Below are positions 24,148 through 34,900 of a DNA stretch of 64,000 bases, piece after piece. The translations under genes were made by a program, and so were the position numbers. The notes beneath the pieces are model-generated. The model was given only the letters and a program-made list of their open reading frames with translations. It was not told the origin of the DNA and ran no database searches. This DNA comes from Trileptium ribeirensis. Lineage: Eukaryota > Nematoda > Enoplea > Enoplida > Thoracostomopsidae. How positions within the stretch are numbered: the first letter of the stretch is position 1; each line of letters opens with the position of its first letter. The stretch spans positions 1 to 64,000 of the forward strand of contig JASANE010003392.1 of NCBI GenBank assembly GCA_030248225.1, written 5' to 3'.

Positions 24148-26573
24148 GTTATAAGTTTATCGAAAACAAGCAAGTCAAGCCTTTGAAAACAATGCCAGTT
24201 ATTTTTAAAATTTTAGATAATATACATAGCTATGTTCAATAAAGGAAGGGCGCAACGATGAACATTTAGTACCGGTGTTTCATAGAAATAAGTTCACTGA
24301 AATGATGAAAAACGTTGAATTCTTCATTTCTTCTGAAAGAGTTAACTCGGAAAAACCGTTGAAGTAAACGCCGTTTTATGAAAAATTAAAACAACTTCTT
24401 TTCGCGAATACATACAAGCTGATGCGCTTTTCAGTCAAAAAATTAGCAGAATTTTTAGTCAACATGGTTCTGAGTCAGGGCCAGTAACCAGGAGCCGAAA
24501 AGTGGAGATGGGAGGTTCTGAACTGCATTATAAATTTACCACTAGAGGAAAAGTGGCTGAGGGGGGGGGGCGGTGTGGCTTGAGGCATAGTATAAATGTG
24601 CAAAAGAAACGTGTAAAAATGAGGGTTCTAGTATTTTGACGAACCACATGGGCTAAAAATTTGAAGATGGGTCCCGTACGTACGAACGTTGCACACTGTG
24701 TGTTTTGAGTGAATACAGTCAATTAGATTGAACCAGCTAGAAAATTTGCTGATTCTTGCTATGTGAGGGTTACCCTTGTCTATAACCTAGAAAACCATGT
24801 GGATGAGGTTCATACTTGTGTTTCGGGACTGTTGAAACCTTCGATTTGGGCTAATTAATGCTTGGGATGGTAATAATTTTTATCAATACAGAAAAGCGTT
24901 AAATTTGATGTCCTTAAAACAATGTGCATGGAACAGCGATGTGTAACTGTTGCAACTACTGAGAGATGCATTTTGCGTTGACACGACGTATTAGTGTATT
25001 TTGCTACTTTGAGTTTCTCGGATCGTCGCAAAAGGCAATTGACTAGAACAGGAGAATTACCAACACATATTATTTATAATTTATATCACATAGTCGTAAA
25101 TAATAAACCTCACCAATTTTAAATTGTTTTCTTTGTCGCTGCAGTAAATTCAAAAGAATATGCGAATTTTGTATTATTTGAAACAGGGACATCGTAAAGG
25201 GAAGGCCTCCCTACACTTTTTACTGAGAAATGTGAAAAAAATTATGGGGTTATAATAACTTGAATGTAACCGATCGCCCTAAATTTGAAGTCCTTGCGAC
25301 GCGCCTAATCTGAAATGACAACTACGTTCATAGTTGAGCGGGTCTTAGCTGTTTTACACAAATTTAACATTTAGCGTTTTCCTACTGCCGTTTGGGCCTT
25401 AAACACGAAAAAATATGTAAAAAAAAACTTTTATATCAAATCCACAGCTTTATAGAAAAGAACAATAAGCCATAATATCATTTTATAGCAATGGATATGG
25501 TACTGTATAGTTGTGCCTTTTACTACTTTTGGCTATGTCCAATGTGAAGTTTTCGACGCTGAGGGTCGATACGAATTTTACCACTGAATTATGTCATGTG
25601 TTCGTTAATATATTATATTATAGTTTCTAGTACGTATCTAGGTTTGTTTTTTCAAATAGTTAAAAAAGCCCAATGTTCCGAGTAGTTAACAAGGAACCGG
25701 TGACGATTGGGCGTTTAGAGTTTTTTTAATCTTCGTGGAATACATGATTGAAAAATTATACCTAATTATATGAACGTAGCATAATTAATCAAACTTGCAG
25801 TTAAATATATTTGGATTGTAAATATAATGTTAAATATAAAAATAATTGAATTTCATAGACTTTTAGACAGAAGTGAACTGACCACAAATAAAGCGTTGTC
25901 AAGTTTTTGACATTAGGTTCAATAATGGGTTCAGATCAAATTATTGACATTGCCAACCCGACCTAGACAGAAGCAATGATCATTTGCGTAATCCTACTGC
26001 TAACAGCAAAAAAAACCTGATTATGTAAATATATTGTCAAATTCTAAAAATAAACCATTACCACGGGTTTTCGAGTTCTATAATCGTCCATTTTATTTAC
26101 AGGCTGCTGAGATGTATTCGTGTGGACAAAATTTTGGCCAAGAGGGAGATGTTTACATAATAGCGAAACAGTATTCATTAACCCTTTCATGCCCGAATTA
26201 ATTTGTGTATCCTGCAATGTTTGACAAACTCAAGCCTGCGCCAGGGATCGAACCCGAAACTCCACGGGTGAAACTTGTGTACGCAAACCACTGGGCTATC
26301 TGAGAGCTGTTGCTCGGTTCCTTAAGGAACCTCACTATGCGAGCGAATAACAACGCACGTTCAAACGTACGATATACGACAAACTCAGTAAACACCACGA
26401 GTCGCAATGTGTGTTGGGTCCATTTGGGCCTAGTAGGCATGAGAGGGTTAAGGCTATATATTATAATGTAATATATCATATGATTTTGGCTTGAAGAATT
26501 CTTGCGACGCTAGCAACGTTTTGGTCATAGCCATTAGTAGATGACGAGTGAATAGCTATAAAAAGTATTTTAG
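24148..26573. other. Intron 2 with a possible alternative exon at 26103-26170
   Basis: Mostly AT-rich intron. At 26102 a strong acceptor (ATTTTATTTACAG) precedes an open segment containing QNFGQEGDVYII, which looks like a degenerate EF-loop. It could end at a donor AAACA|GTATTC (phase 2). That phase fits an internal acceptor in the next exon (TTTCTATAG at about 26632) and not the main one at 26573. I therefore regard it as a possible alternative exon or a chance match. A poly-G tract lies near 24561-24570. Confidence 0.35.
26205..26450 (-). mobile_element. tRNA-derived SINE, copy 1
   Basis: On the minus strand the element contains a box A-like GATAGCCCAGTGG (near 26300-26288) and a box B-like GGGTTCGATCCC (near 26255-26244), at the spacing of an RNA polymerase III tRNA promoter. 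About 110 bp before the tRNA-like part is shared with copy 2. A 16-bp perfect palindrome GGTTCCTTAAGGAACC lies at 26316-26331. The head could be an ancestral leader or part of a composite element. Confidence 0.75.
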
Positions 26574-26682
26574 ACACTTCATGAATCTGATGGCAAAGAT
26601 CAGTTAGTCAATTTCTATAGCGAAGTTCTCAACCATTTTGACGCGGCCGATAAATCCGATGATGACAAGTTGAGTTTTGTAG
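26574..26682 (+). CDS. EF-hand protein gene, exon 3 (second EF-hand)
   Basis: After ATTTTAG the only open frame reads TLHESDGKDQLVNFYSEVL, then NHFDAA and the loop DKSDDDKLSFV. A single base (G) is left before a consensus donor (GTAG|GTGAGT). The first codon fits the phase-0 end of exon 2. The leftover G plus the first bases of the next exon give Glu, the expected position-12 ligand. From the first Asp of EF-loop 1 to that of EF-loop 2 there are 45 residues, longer than in calmodulin (36-37). By my recollection it is like the linker EF-pairs of calbindin-D28k and calretinin, whose 'L..YT..IL..FD.N.DGKL' helix also resembles this exon. Calbindin-type assignment is inference. Confidence 0.75.
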
Positions 26683-26834
26683 GTGAGTTTTCGCTTCAAC
26701 ATCGGTATTAATGCATCTTATTGGTTCTGACAAGGTTTCATGAAACAAACAATGTTTAATGCTATTGTTTAAATTTAAAGTAAGCTTTTTCAGTATTACT
26801 TATGCTTGTTTCGTAAAATATTTAAGCAAAGTTT

Positions 26835-27015
26835 AACCAAATCGACGCTTTGAACCTGGATCGTTTGACTCCGAGCCTAGTACGTTAGCCCCTAGGCTAT
26901 CTAAGAGCTGTTGCTCGGTTTCTCACACGGCGAGCGAATAGCAACGCAAGCGCAAACGCGAGCCGCACGACAAACTCGATTAATGCGTAGCGTGGCAATG
27001 GACCCTGTTACAAAT
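26835..27015 (-). mobile_element. tRNA-derived SINE, copy 2 (decayed)
   Basis: It shares with the copy at 26205-26450 the segment around GAGCAACAGCTCT, GATAGCC, and the flanking GCTATTCGCTCGC and GAGTTTGTCG. The box B region is damaged (GATCCAGGTTCAAAG instead of the canonical form). Same orientation as copy 1, about 0.6 kb away. Confidence 0.65.
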
Positions 27016-27292
27016 ATGTGACTGTATGCGGGAAAAAGGTTGATATGTCATCAAAATAAGGCGTGTATTATGAAAATTGAAGCAAAATCTGTCGAGTCAT
27101 TGTCAAACTATAGACGATAGCACAACGTTCGCCCTTAACTGGAGCTAAAACCCGCACAATGTATTTATATTTACTATGAGAGCAGCTCATTGAACGAAAT
27201 TTCCTCTTGACATAGATGCACGAGGTTCGAAGTATCAGGGGAATATTGGGTGTTACGGGACGGCATGTCGTGAGCAAAGAATAAATTTTCGA

Positions 27293-27911
27293 AATTGTTT
27301 GAGACTCAAAAATTTTCTTAATTTTTGACAATTTTGCGTCGGTTCTGTTAATTTTCGCTTAATTTTTCGAAATAGTTTGAGACTCAAAAATTTTCTTAAT
27401 TTTTGACAATTTTGCGTCGGTTCTGTTAATTTTCGCTTAATTTTTCGAAATTGTTTGAGACTCAAAAATTTTCTTAATTTTTGACAATTTTGCGTCGGTT
27501 CTGTTAATTTTCGCTTAATTTTTCGAAATTGTTTGAGACTCAAAAATTTTCTTAATTTTTGACAATTTTGCGTCGGTTCTGTTAATTTTCGCTTAATTTT
27601 TCGAAATTGTTTGAGACTCAAAAATTTTCTTAAATTTTGACAATTTTGCGTCGGTTCTGTTAATTTTCGCTTAATTTTTCGAAATCGTTTGAGACTCAAA
27701 AATTTTCTTAAGTTTTGACAATTTTGCGTCGGTTCTGTTAATTTTCGCTTAATTTTTCGAAATTGTTTGAGACTCAAAAATTTTCTTAATTTTTGACAAT
27801 TTTGCGTCGGTTCTGTTAATTTTCGCTTAATTTTTCGAAATTGTTTGAGACTCAAAAATTTTCTTAATTTTTGACAATTTTGCGTCGCTTCTGTTAATTT
27901 TCGCTTAATTT
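27293..27911 (-). repeat. 78-bp tandem repeat, eight copies, open on the minus strand
   Basis: Eight head-to-tail units of 78 bp. Because 78 is 26 codons, one minus-strand frame stays open through all eight (225 codons, 27930-27253), giving a Lys/Leu-rich 26-residue repeat with the core KRKLTEPTQNCQKLRKFLSL. Variants are few, and some change the residue (QKL versus QNL, LKQF versus LKRF). No splice sites, promoter or homologous domain were recognised. The open frame can be explained by unit length alone, so I do not call it a gene. Confidence 0.9.
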
Positions 27912-29423
27912 TTCCCTCCAATCTTTGCATATTCCAAAATTTTTGACGCGCTTTCGGTGCGCGAGGGAGCGGGGAGCTGCGCAGCTTAGGGCAGGATCAG
28001 GCTACTTTCCAGGGGGGTTTACGACGCCAAAAGGGGTGGCCCTATGTATGAAGGAGGTTGATCCTCACTCCCCGCTATGAGCATATATGGCCTAGGTATC
28101 AGATGTTCATCGCGAAATTCGTATATCGCGACTTTTGGCAAAGGCAAAAATTCCTCAATCTCCATCACAACGATACGAATCGGAGCAAGGCGTTGTTACA
28201 CAACCTGATGAAATTCGTACTTATATTTTCATTTAAATATTTATTTTTCAACCGTGCCCTCTTACACATAAAAGTACAGAGCATGATGAATTTTTTCTCG
28301 TTTAAAAATTGCTGGTATTTTATTCCGACCGTGAATGCGTAACCAAAAACACAGAATACCGCATAACATTTTTACCCAAAATTCAAAATAAAATAAAATA
28401 TTGTGAAACGTTCATAATCTTGTAGTCTGACAAGAAATTGGGACATCGTAATGTACCAGTATTTCCGGATAAACCTATACCCAATATTTTATCAAAGCCT
28501 GAGCGAAATTATAGCTAGAACTATTAACAAACATATAGTTTGATTACCCGTTAAGTTGACAAAGTACAGCTTACCGCCGCTAAAATGCTAATAAAGCTAA
28601 ATATTTCCATCAGTAACACGAATTGTTTGGCTGTACAAATAGAAATGGTTAACATGGATTTTGTACCTTTACTTCTAAATCTACCAAAGTACCACGTAAA
28701 TTAATCGTAATAGATACTCCAACCAAATGTTCTTTAAAATAATTTTGGATAAAACTGTGACACTCTGTCATAATAATCCGCTGAAGCTTATATATGTTGA
28801 TGATGCGGTCGTTTTTTGGCTTAGCTCAATGACTACAGGGGCTACCTCTCAAAGGTTCTCCAGGGGTTCTCTAAAATTCACCAATAATAACTAAGGAGCG
28901 TAGAGCAGAAGTAGCAATCACCGGTGGCTCCCGCTGTTGTTTTTAGTACAATTTGTTCTTGTGAACCTTAATGGCTGGTACTGCCGTGGAATCTTGGGAG
29001 TGGGTGTCCGATACCGGTAGAGAACCTTTCGTGTACACTTGCAATCCCTTAGAGGTGGCAGTTTATTTAATGGTGATGTACGGATCCGAATTAAACAAAT
29101 TGTTGAATTAATATGTCAAAATTTAGAGTTTGGGTGCAAAAATTATTTATCTAATAGCAATAATTATACTTTCTTCTATGCCCTTTTAGAGAACGAATGT
29201 GTATTATGCCGCGCTACAATAATAGAAAAATTAGTCTAAAAATAGATTATTTCTAGTCTATAGATTGACATGTAACTCAAGTTTAAATCTATTATATCGA
29301 GGGTAATAATTTTTTATATATTTTAATTCCGGTCAACTGTGTTTTAAAATAATATGCAATTATTTTAGGTTCTTCCACGGCATCTAGTCCATTCCTACAG
29401 CAATATTTTGTTACAAATTTCAG

Positions 29424-29457
29424 AATTTATCCTGTTTTTTGATCGCGTCAAGCAGAA
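29424..29457 (+). CDS. EF-hand protein gene, exon 4 (short)
   Basis: After AAATTTCAG the first two bases AA complete the Glu left open by exon 3. The exon then reads FILFFDRVKQ, an exiting helix that starts with the classical 'EF' pair after the loop. A donor may lie at CAGAA|GTATTG (leaving phase 2); an alternative is GATCGC|GTCAAG (phase 0). The join to exon 3 is convincing: acidic residue at loop position 12 followed by Phe. The 3' boundary is uncertain, and the last exon starts in phase 0, so another small exon probably lies between this one and 36293. Confidence 0.55.
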
Positions 29458-29459
29458 GT

Positions 29460-31486
29460 ATTGTTAGCATCCTATGTCATCAATCTCGATTTTGAAGGAA
29501 ACCCATAAATGCATGATAAACTAGATGCTTCTCTTGAGAGCGTTGGGTGTAGCGCCTTTACTTTTAAATATTGATTAGCCTGATAAAACAAGAAGATTGC
29601 CCTATTCTGGTCCGGAAAATATTTTCATCCACCCCTTTAATTAATAGACATATGTCAAACCCTGAGATGAAATTTTCAGTGCACTTCTACCGCAGGAATA
29701 GGATAAGCACAACAAAACTTTAGCCAAATAGAACCAATTATTTCAAAACCATTATAACAGTGAAGCGAGTTTGGGTCTAAAATTATGCTTTTGAAAGTGG
29801 GCTATCTCTTTTGTAGTTTGGAGGGTAGATCCAGGCCATATACAGACTTTATGTCAAAATTTAAGCGTAATAACGCTAATCATATTCAAGCTATGTAACA
29901 ACAGCGCTATGGATTATTCGAAACTTGTTATTTTAGCTATGCGATTCCGTTGCTAAAGAAGTTGTTAAATAGATATAATGTCTGCAGTTGCAATACCTGA
30001 GGTAAATTAGAATGTGATAACTTCTCATGAAATCACCTTAACGGTTACCAGGTTATGTACGGAAACAGCAAACTTGGACTTAATTTGAGTCTAAAACTGA
30101 GGGTTGATGGCACGTTGCTCATGGAAAAGGAGACCTACAGATAAATAATTACCCTAATATGTGCTGATGGTTAACCATAATATATGATAAGTGATTAGGG
30201 ATATCAGTCTATCAGTTGATGAGCTGTAGTCATCGATGTAATTAAAATCTTTATCAATAAAGCAACCAAGACACAGAATGATACATCTTTTGCAGAAAAA
30301 TATACAACTATTGGTTGCTAATGTGTTACTTCGTATGGTGTATCTTATTCGAAGTAGTATCAGTCGCAGTCTCTTTCGTGATTCCTAGGTTACGGTTAGC
30401 CTTGCCTACAACTAGTAAGAAAGCGTGAATGCTTCTGTCGTCGAGTTCAGTAACTAGAGGATCAAACCTGCCTTTTTCGATTTAATATTTGGTATTAGGG
30501 TAAACCCACCGGTAATTATTTGCAGAATTATATAATAGGATTCATAAATATATATGTAAGCATATATTTAATCGAAAATGTATAAAAAATTATGTGCAAG
30601 TGAATTAAAAGTGATTCAACAAATCATTCTGTTTTGTAAAAAAAATAATGCAGAGCCGGAAACCCAATCTAGAGGAAATACTAAGCTTAATTAGGGTTTT
30701 CTTAACTGAATATTGCCACTCGGTAAAGAGCACCAGACATTACATTATGTGTTCCAACAGAGATTTGACGATCTCTAGTTTATTGCCTCAAAAGCAAATT
30801 GCAGATGCCTATAAATAAAATTGGAATATGGATTTGCATTTGTTTTTGAACAAACTTAGAGCCAGGTCTAGAACACCGGACCTCTGGCATGCGCAGAATA
30901 CGTGTTACCGCTGTAAAGTAGTTTTACTGATATGGTTGGTAATTAATTAGTGATGTTATTTCTACCAACGTATTGACTCCACACTTCAGACATTTGTACG
31001 CACTGTTGTGCTGATTAAGAAATCATTCTGTCATAATCATTGGATTGTCAACGTGGGTATGCCCAGCCGTGAGTTCAACTAACTGAATACTTGGCAAATA
31101 CAGCATTTTAGTACAATCAAACAGCTAAATCCTCAACCGTATGTTATTAGACTATGGCAGATTACTTTGTAGAGTAGATGGGATCGGAAATCAAAACTCA
31201 TTAACCCACTATTGGAGTGTTTATAAAATTTTAGTAGCTACTCATCAATATGTTACGAGCTCTCCACAATTAAACCATTCACTGAAGTAAAGTTATATCA
31301 TTTTTAGGAAAATTTTCTCAATAATAAACGCCCATATGTAGTTGAAAAATGACCAGATATTAGTATCCAGCAATGGTGTTAATCCTTCAAATGTAATTTT
31401 CTGCGTTTCAATCGTTCATGACATCGAGGCCTTATTGTCTCTACGAGTCCGCGCATTTTTGGTCCAGTTTTGTTCTGACATACTGC
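29460..31486. other. Intron of the EF-hand gene, nothing recognised
   Basis: AT-rich sequence without a repeat or ORF of note. An undetected small exon may lie here or further downstream. One weak candidate follows the acceptor ATTTTTAG near 31308, but its phases do not lead to the last exon. Confidence 0.35.
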
Positions 31487-31912
31487 GTGAGTCCACTTTA
31501 TGTGAGCCCTCCACTTTATGTGAGCCCACTGTGCGCGTGGGATGTTCTTTTGTAACGTAAGTTCACCATCGGAACAACGATGAACCCAAACAAATCACAA
31601 TTTCCTCTTATGTACGCGCATACGATTTGAGATGCAGCAACTCGAAGGCGCTGTTCGCAGTCACTATTTAGCGATTTAGCATGGCATTCGAGCTGACCGC
31701 GTACAAGTGAAAACACGATTACCAATCGTGTTTTTTCTCCTACACTATAATGCATAAATAGACCGCACAAATTTGGCTTTTTCGCACTTTTGTCCGCGTT
31801 CACAAAAAATCATAATACCAATGACAAAAATGTGAAAGCGAATTTCTGCGCGAATCAATTCGTGATTTTGACAAAAGAACAACCTTGGTGTACGCACATA
31901 AAGTGGACTCAC
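31487..31912. mobile_element. MITE with GTGAGTCC terminal inverted repeats, 426 bp
   Basis: The left end GTGAGTCCACTTTATGTG (31487-31504) and right end CACATAAAGTGGACTCAC (31895-31912) are exact inverted repeats of 18 bp. Similarity resumes further in (GTTCTTTTGT at 31544-31553 against ACAAAAGAAC at 31871-31880). The left end has an internal duplication of about 18 bp (TCCACTTTATGTGAGCC twice), so the two ends differ in length. The interior is non-coding and contains the hairpin CACGATT/AATCGTG near 31713-31730. No exact target-site duplication is seen next to the ends. Superfamily not assigned. Confidence 0.8.
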
Positions 31913-33066
31913 ACATCATAACATTTGGATGTAAACATTTGTTCATACATTGATCAGCCTTGTAGCCCAAATAATATGATCATATTGAATGTCTAAATAA
32001 GTATATATTTGTCTATGTAGTTTCTGTTGATGTTTTTTGAAGATGTGAGAGAACTTGTGTTTATAGGTAAAATTGAGGCGTTTGGTCGGCACACTTAGCG
32101 TATCACTTATATGCTTAGCGTATGGGTCTCAGGCCTAGGCTACCCATTAAAAGATTCGCCGGCTTTGGCATAAACGAGAAGCGCTTCCATTAAACCTTTA
32201 AAAACATCAATATTTCTAAAAATATAGTGTCATAATGTTTCGTGGCTTTCTATCCAAACCGTGCAATCAGTAAAACTTAATCTTCATTCGATTCGGAAGC
32301 ACGAGGAGCGTAAGGAGTATCTTTGTGTGGCACCTAGCATATAAAAGCTGATTTAGGCAGGGGTTGACAAGGGTATCTTAAGCGATAGACAAAGTCATTA
32401 GTGTCAATCTAAATTTAGATAACTCAGCTAAGCGTGTTTCTAATAAATATTAGGGATTAAAATAAAAAATCACCTTTGTGATAATTACCGACCGAACTCT
32501 TCAGTGCAGCAACTCGTTATGTAAATAAAATGAAGGATTTAAATTCTTCTCCGAATACATTTGTATTTTGCCCTCAACTTTTATGTTGATATTCCTGCCA
32601 TCACTCATTGGGGTCATAGGAAACCAAATTGAAAGTAGCAAGACTAGACCTTAAATCTCCAACCCACTGATTTTGAGAACGATACAAACTTTTCTTTGTG
32701 ATAATTCATTTCAATGGACGACATTTATTCTAAAAGTTAAAAAGCAAATTTTAGGTTAATGGAAAAAAATGTAAATATAAGAAAACCGTCAACTTCACTT
32801 CAATGCCTTTATTATTAATCTCAAACAGAGAGAAAAGTTTGCTATTTTGTCATTTTAACCTCCACTCAGATGCATTATCGCTGAGAAACATTTGTATCGT
32901 TCTCAAAATAAATGGATTGGATATTTATGTCCTGGTCTTGCTACTCATAATTTGGTTTCCAACGACACCAATGAATGATGGTAGGACTATTAACATAAAA
33001 CCTGAGGTCAACATACAAATTTTGACACAAAAAGCAAAACTCTCTGTATGAGATCAATAATTTAGG
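31913..33066. other. Intron sequence, nothing recognised
   Basis: AT-rich sequence. Two related stretches in opposite orientation near 32550-32720 and 32790-32970 (GGAAACCAAATTG...CGATACAAA versus TTTGTATCG...TTTGGTTTCC) suggest a degraded inverted repeat; no gene. Confidence 0.35.
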
Positions 33067-33280
33067 CGGCCCATGTCAACGTTAGGGGCCGACGGATAAT
33101 GCATGCCATGTCGTTCTCGATATACTAAGCCTAAGCCTTAGTCTTAGCCTAAACTAAGCTCCCTATATGAGCCATGTACTAAGCCTAAGCCTAAGTCGGG
33201 GGGCTGCCCCCCCCAACCCCTCTAAGCTGTTCTTTTTTCTAACGTTATAACGTCCGACCCCTAAAATTGACATGGGTCAT
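33067..33280. mobile_element. MITE with CCCATGTCAA ends and CCTAAG-rich interior
   Basis: The left end (GGCCCATGTCAAC..TTAGGGG.CCGACG, about 33067-33095) is an imperfect inverted repeat of the right end (CGTCCGACCCCTAAAATTGACATGGGTC, about 33251-33278; similar over roughly 28 bp). The interior contains runs of CTAAGC/CCTAAG units near 33125-33150 and 33178-33196, and a GC tract near 33197-33222. Partial copies lie at about 14640-14730 and 16285-16330, showing a dispersed family. Confidence 0.7.
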
Positions 33281-33810
33281 TTAGGCAATGAAGTGACGTT
33301 GACAGTTTTCTATTAACTACCCTCGATTTCGCTGATCAACAAGGTCCTGTACTTTTTTCTAGAATATACGTATATTTTAGAGCTGGAAATAAATTTTTGT
33401 CCTGTATTCGCCTTTCTTTAGTAATGATATGCTTATTGTGCTATTGTGATTATTTAATTAGGGTTAGTTTTAATAAAACGGTCTGTTATACTATTATCTC
33501 CAAGAACTCATTTTACACTTTGTGTAGTTTATATAAAAAGCAGTGGATAGCCACACGGGTATCGTAAAGGGGGCGGCCTGCCACTTTCGTGAAAAAAATT
33601 AACTGAAGGGGTTGTAACAAAATTATTTTTAGGCGACCGCCCCACTTTTTCGCCGGACCCCTGGTTTTGAAAAGATTGCGACACCACTGTTTTTGTAAGC
33701 TGATAGGCAAAAATTATATATAGATGCAGGCCACTGTCGTAACATGGTGAAGTTTTTAAATATTATGGTGCCTACCTTAAGATATACTCCACGGTGCGCG
33801 ACTCCATTGC
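33281..33810. other. Intron sequence with a weak dispersed repeat
   Basis: The segment around 33558-33640 (ATCGTAAAGGG..GGCC, GTGAAAAAAATTA, GGGGTTGTAA) resembles 25192-25255 in the second intron. It is probably a short dispersed repeat; no gene. Confidence 0.4.
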
Positions 33811-33823
33811 ATCTTTATCGAGT

Positions 33824-34900
33824 TCAACTGGAGGCTCTGCTCTGATGTCGTATCTGGAGACCTGTTGCTCGTCCTAACCTCTTATATTTTGCGTTTGAAT
33901 ACACTGATTTTTTGCTAGACTCAGAAATAGTCTTTAAACAGTGTCTATTTTGAAATAATCCTGCTCGAATGCAAATGTCTATATATTGTTTCCAGTAAGC
34001 ACCAAATATAAGTGTGTGATATTCCATAATGGCAGCATTCTGACATGCTCGGTGCCACGGCGATATGCCAAGTAGTGATTCCGTCGCCGCTCTGAGGTCT
34101 GTACTTAATCCATCTAAAATGCAAAGTAGCGCCCAGCCTTGAACCTTTAGCAGTTCATAGCTGTAATCTCGTCCGACTACGCCAGCTAACATTCCCATGC
34201 AAGAAGCACTACCATCCTATGCAAAGCGTTGCCTACTAAACAGAACGTCTGTTTCTTCGCAATGCATTTCAATTCACACTCTCGGCGCACGTCTTGAAAC
34301 TTGACATAAAAGCATCTCTACCCTCTTCTTGGTTGCTACCATGTTCCTTCCATAAATCAATATACTGGAAAACCATTCGAGGAAACTTGAGCAGCCAAAT
34401 TTACAGTTCAGTCGTTCAAGTTCACCATTTATAACAGCAATAACAACAGTGACAAATACCTCCTGTGAACAACCTGTGCGAATGCCAATCTTACGCACCT
34501 TGTTCTCATATTGTGCTATCTCTAACCAAGTACCTTAACATATTGTCAACAAAGTCTCTAACAGGCTATTTATTTCCAAAGACAAAGCATGATTAGCGCT
34601 CCATTGATGTCCATAAAAGCTACAATAATAACTTACTGTTTGTGTTAACACTGTTAGATCCCAGATATTGGTAGTTCAGTTTCCATGCTGATAGACATGC
34701 TGCCGCATACTCAGGATACAAGTAACTCGCAAAGCAGCGGAAAAGGCGCGAATGTGGCTACTCTGTGTTTATTGAGCATTTTGGTCCAAATTCAAGCCCG
34801 CTTAAAGTCCCATGATAGCAATAATACACCATCCATAATTCAATGCCAATGCTACGGTAGTTTCAGCTCCATATAACAAAACCGAATATATGTTTATTTC
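33824..34900 (-). pseudogene. Broken coding stretch, unrecognised (possible processed pseudogene)
   Basis: The minus strand shows an unusually protein-like translation across about 1 kb, with two long open pieces (34498-34274 and 34198-33824). These continue upstream, with an occasional stop or frame change, to about 34900. Typical stretches are GCSQEVFVTVVIAVINGEL, GCSSFLEWFSSILIYG and LLKVQGWALLCILDGL, with balanced hydrophobic and charged residues and little of the AT-driven composition of random frames here. No splice sites break it up. I do not recognise the family. A processed pseudogene or the coding part of a dead transposon are both possible. Confidence 0.35.

Larger units (their letters stand above)
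26683..29423. other. Intron 3: second SINE, 78-bp satellite and unassigned sequence
   Basis: Apart from the SINE copy at 26835-27015 and the 78-bp array at 27293-27911, the stretch holds no feature I can support. A GC-rich patch at 27945-28020 directly follows the satellite. The region ends in TTACAAATTTCAG, the 3' splice site of the next exon. Confidence 0.4.
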
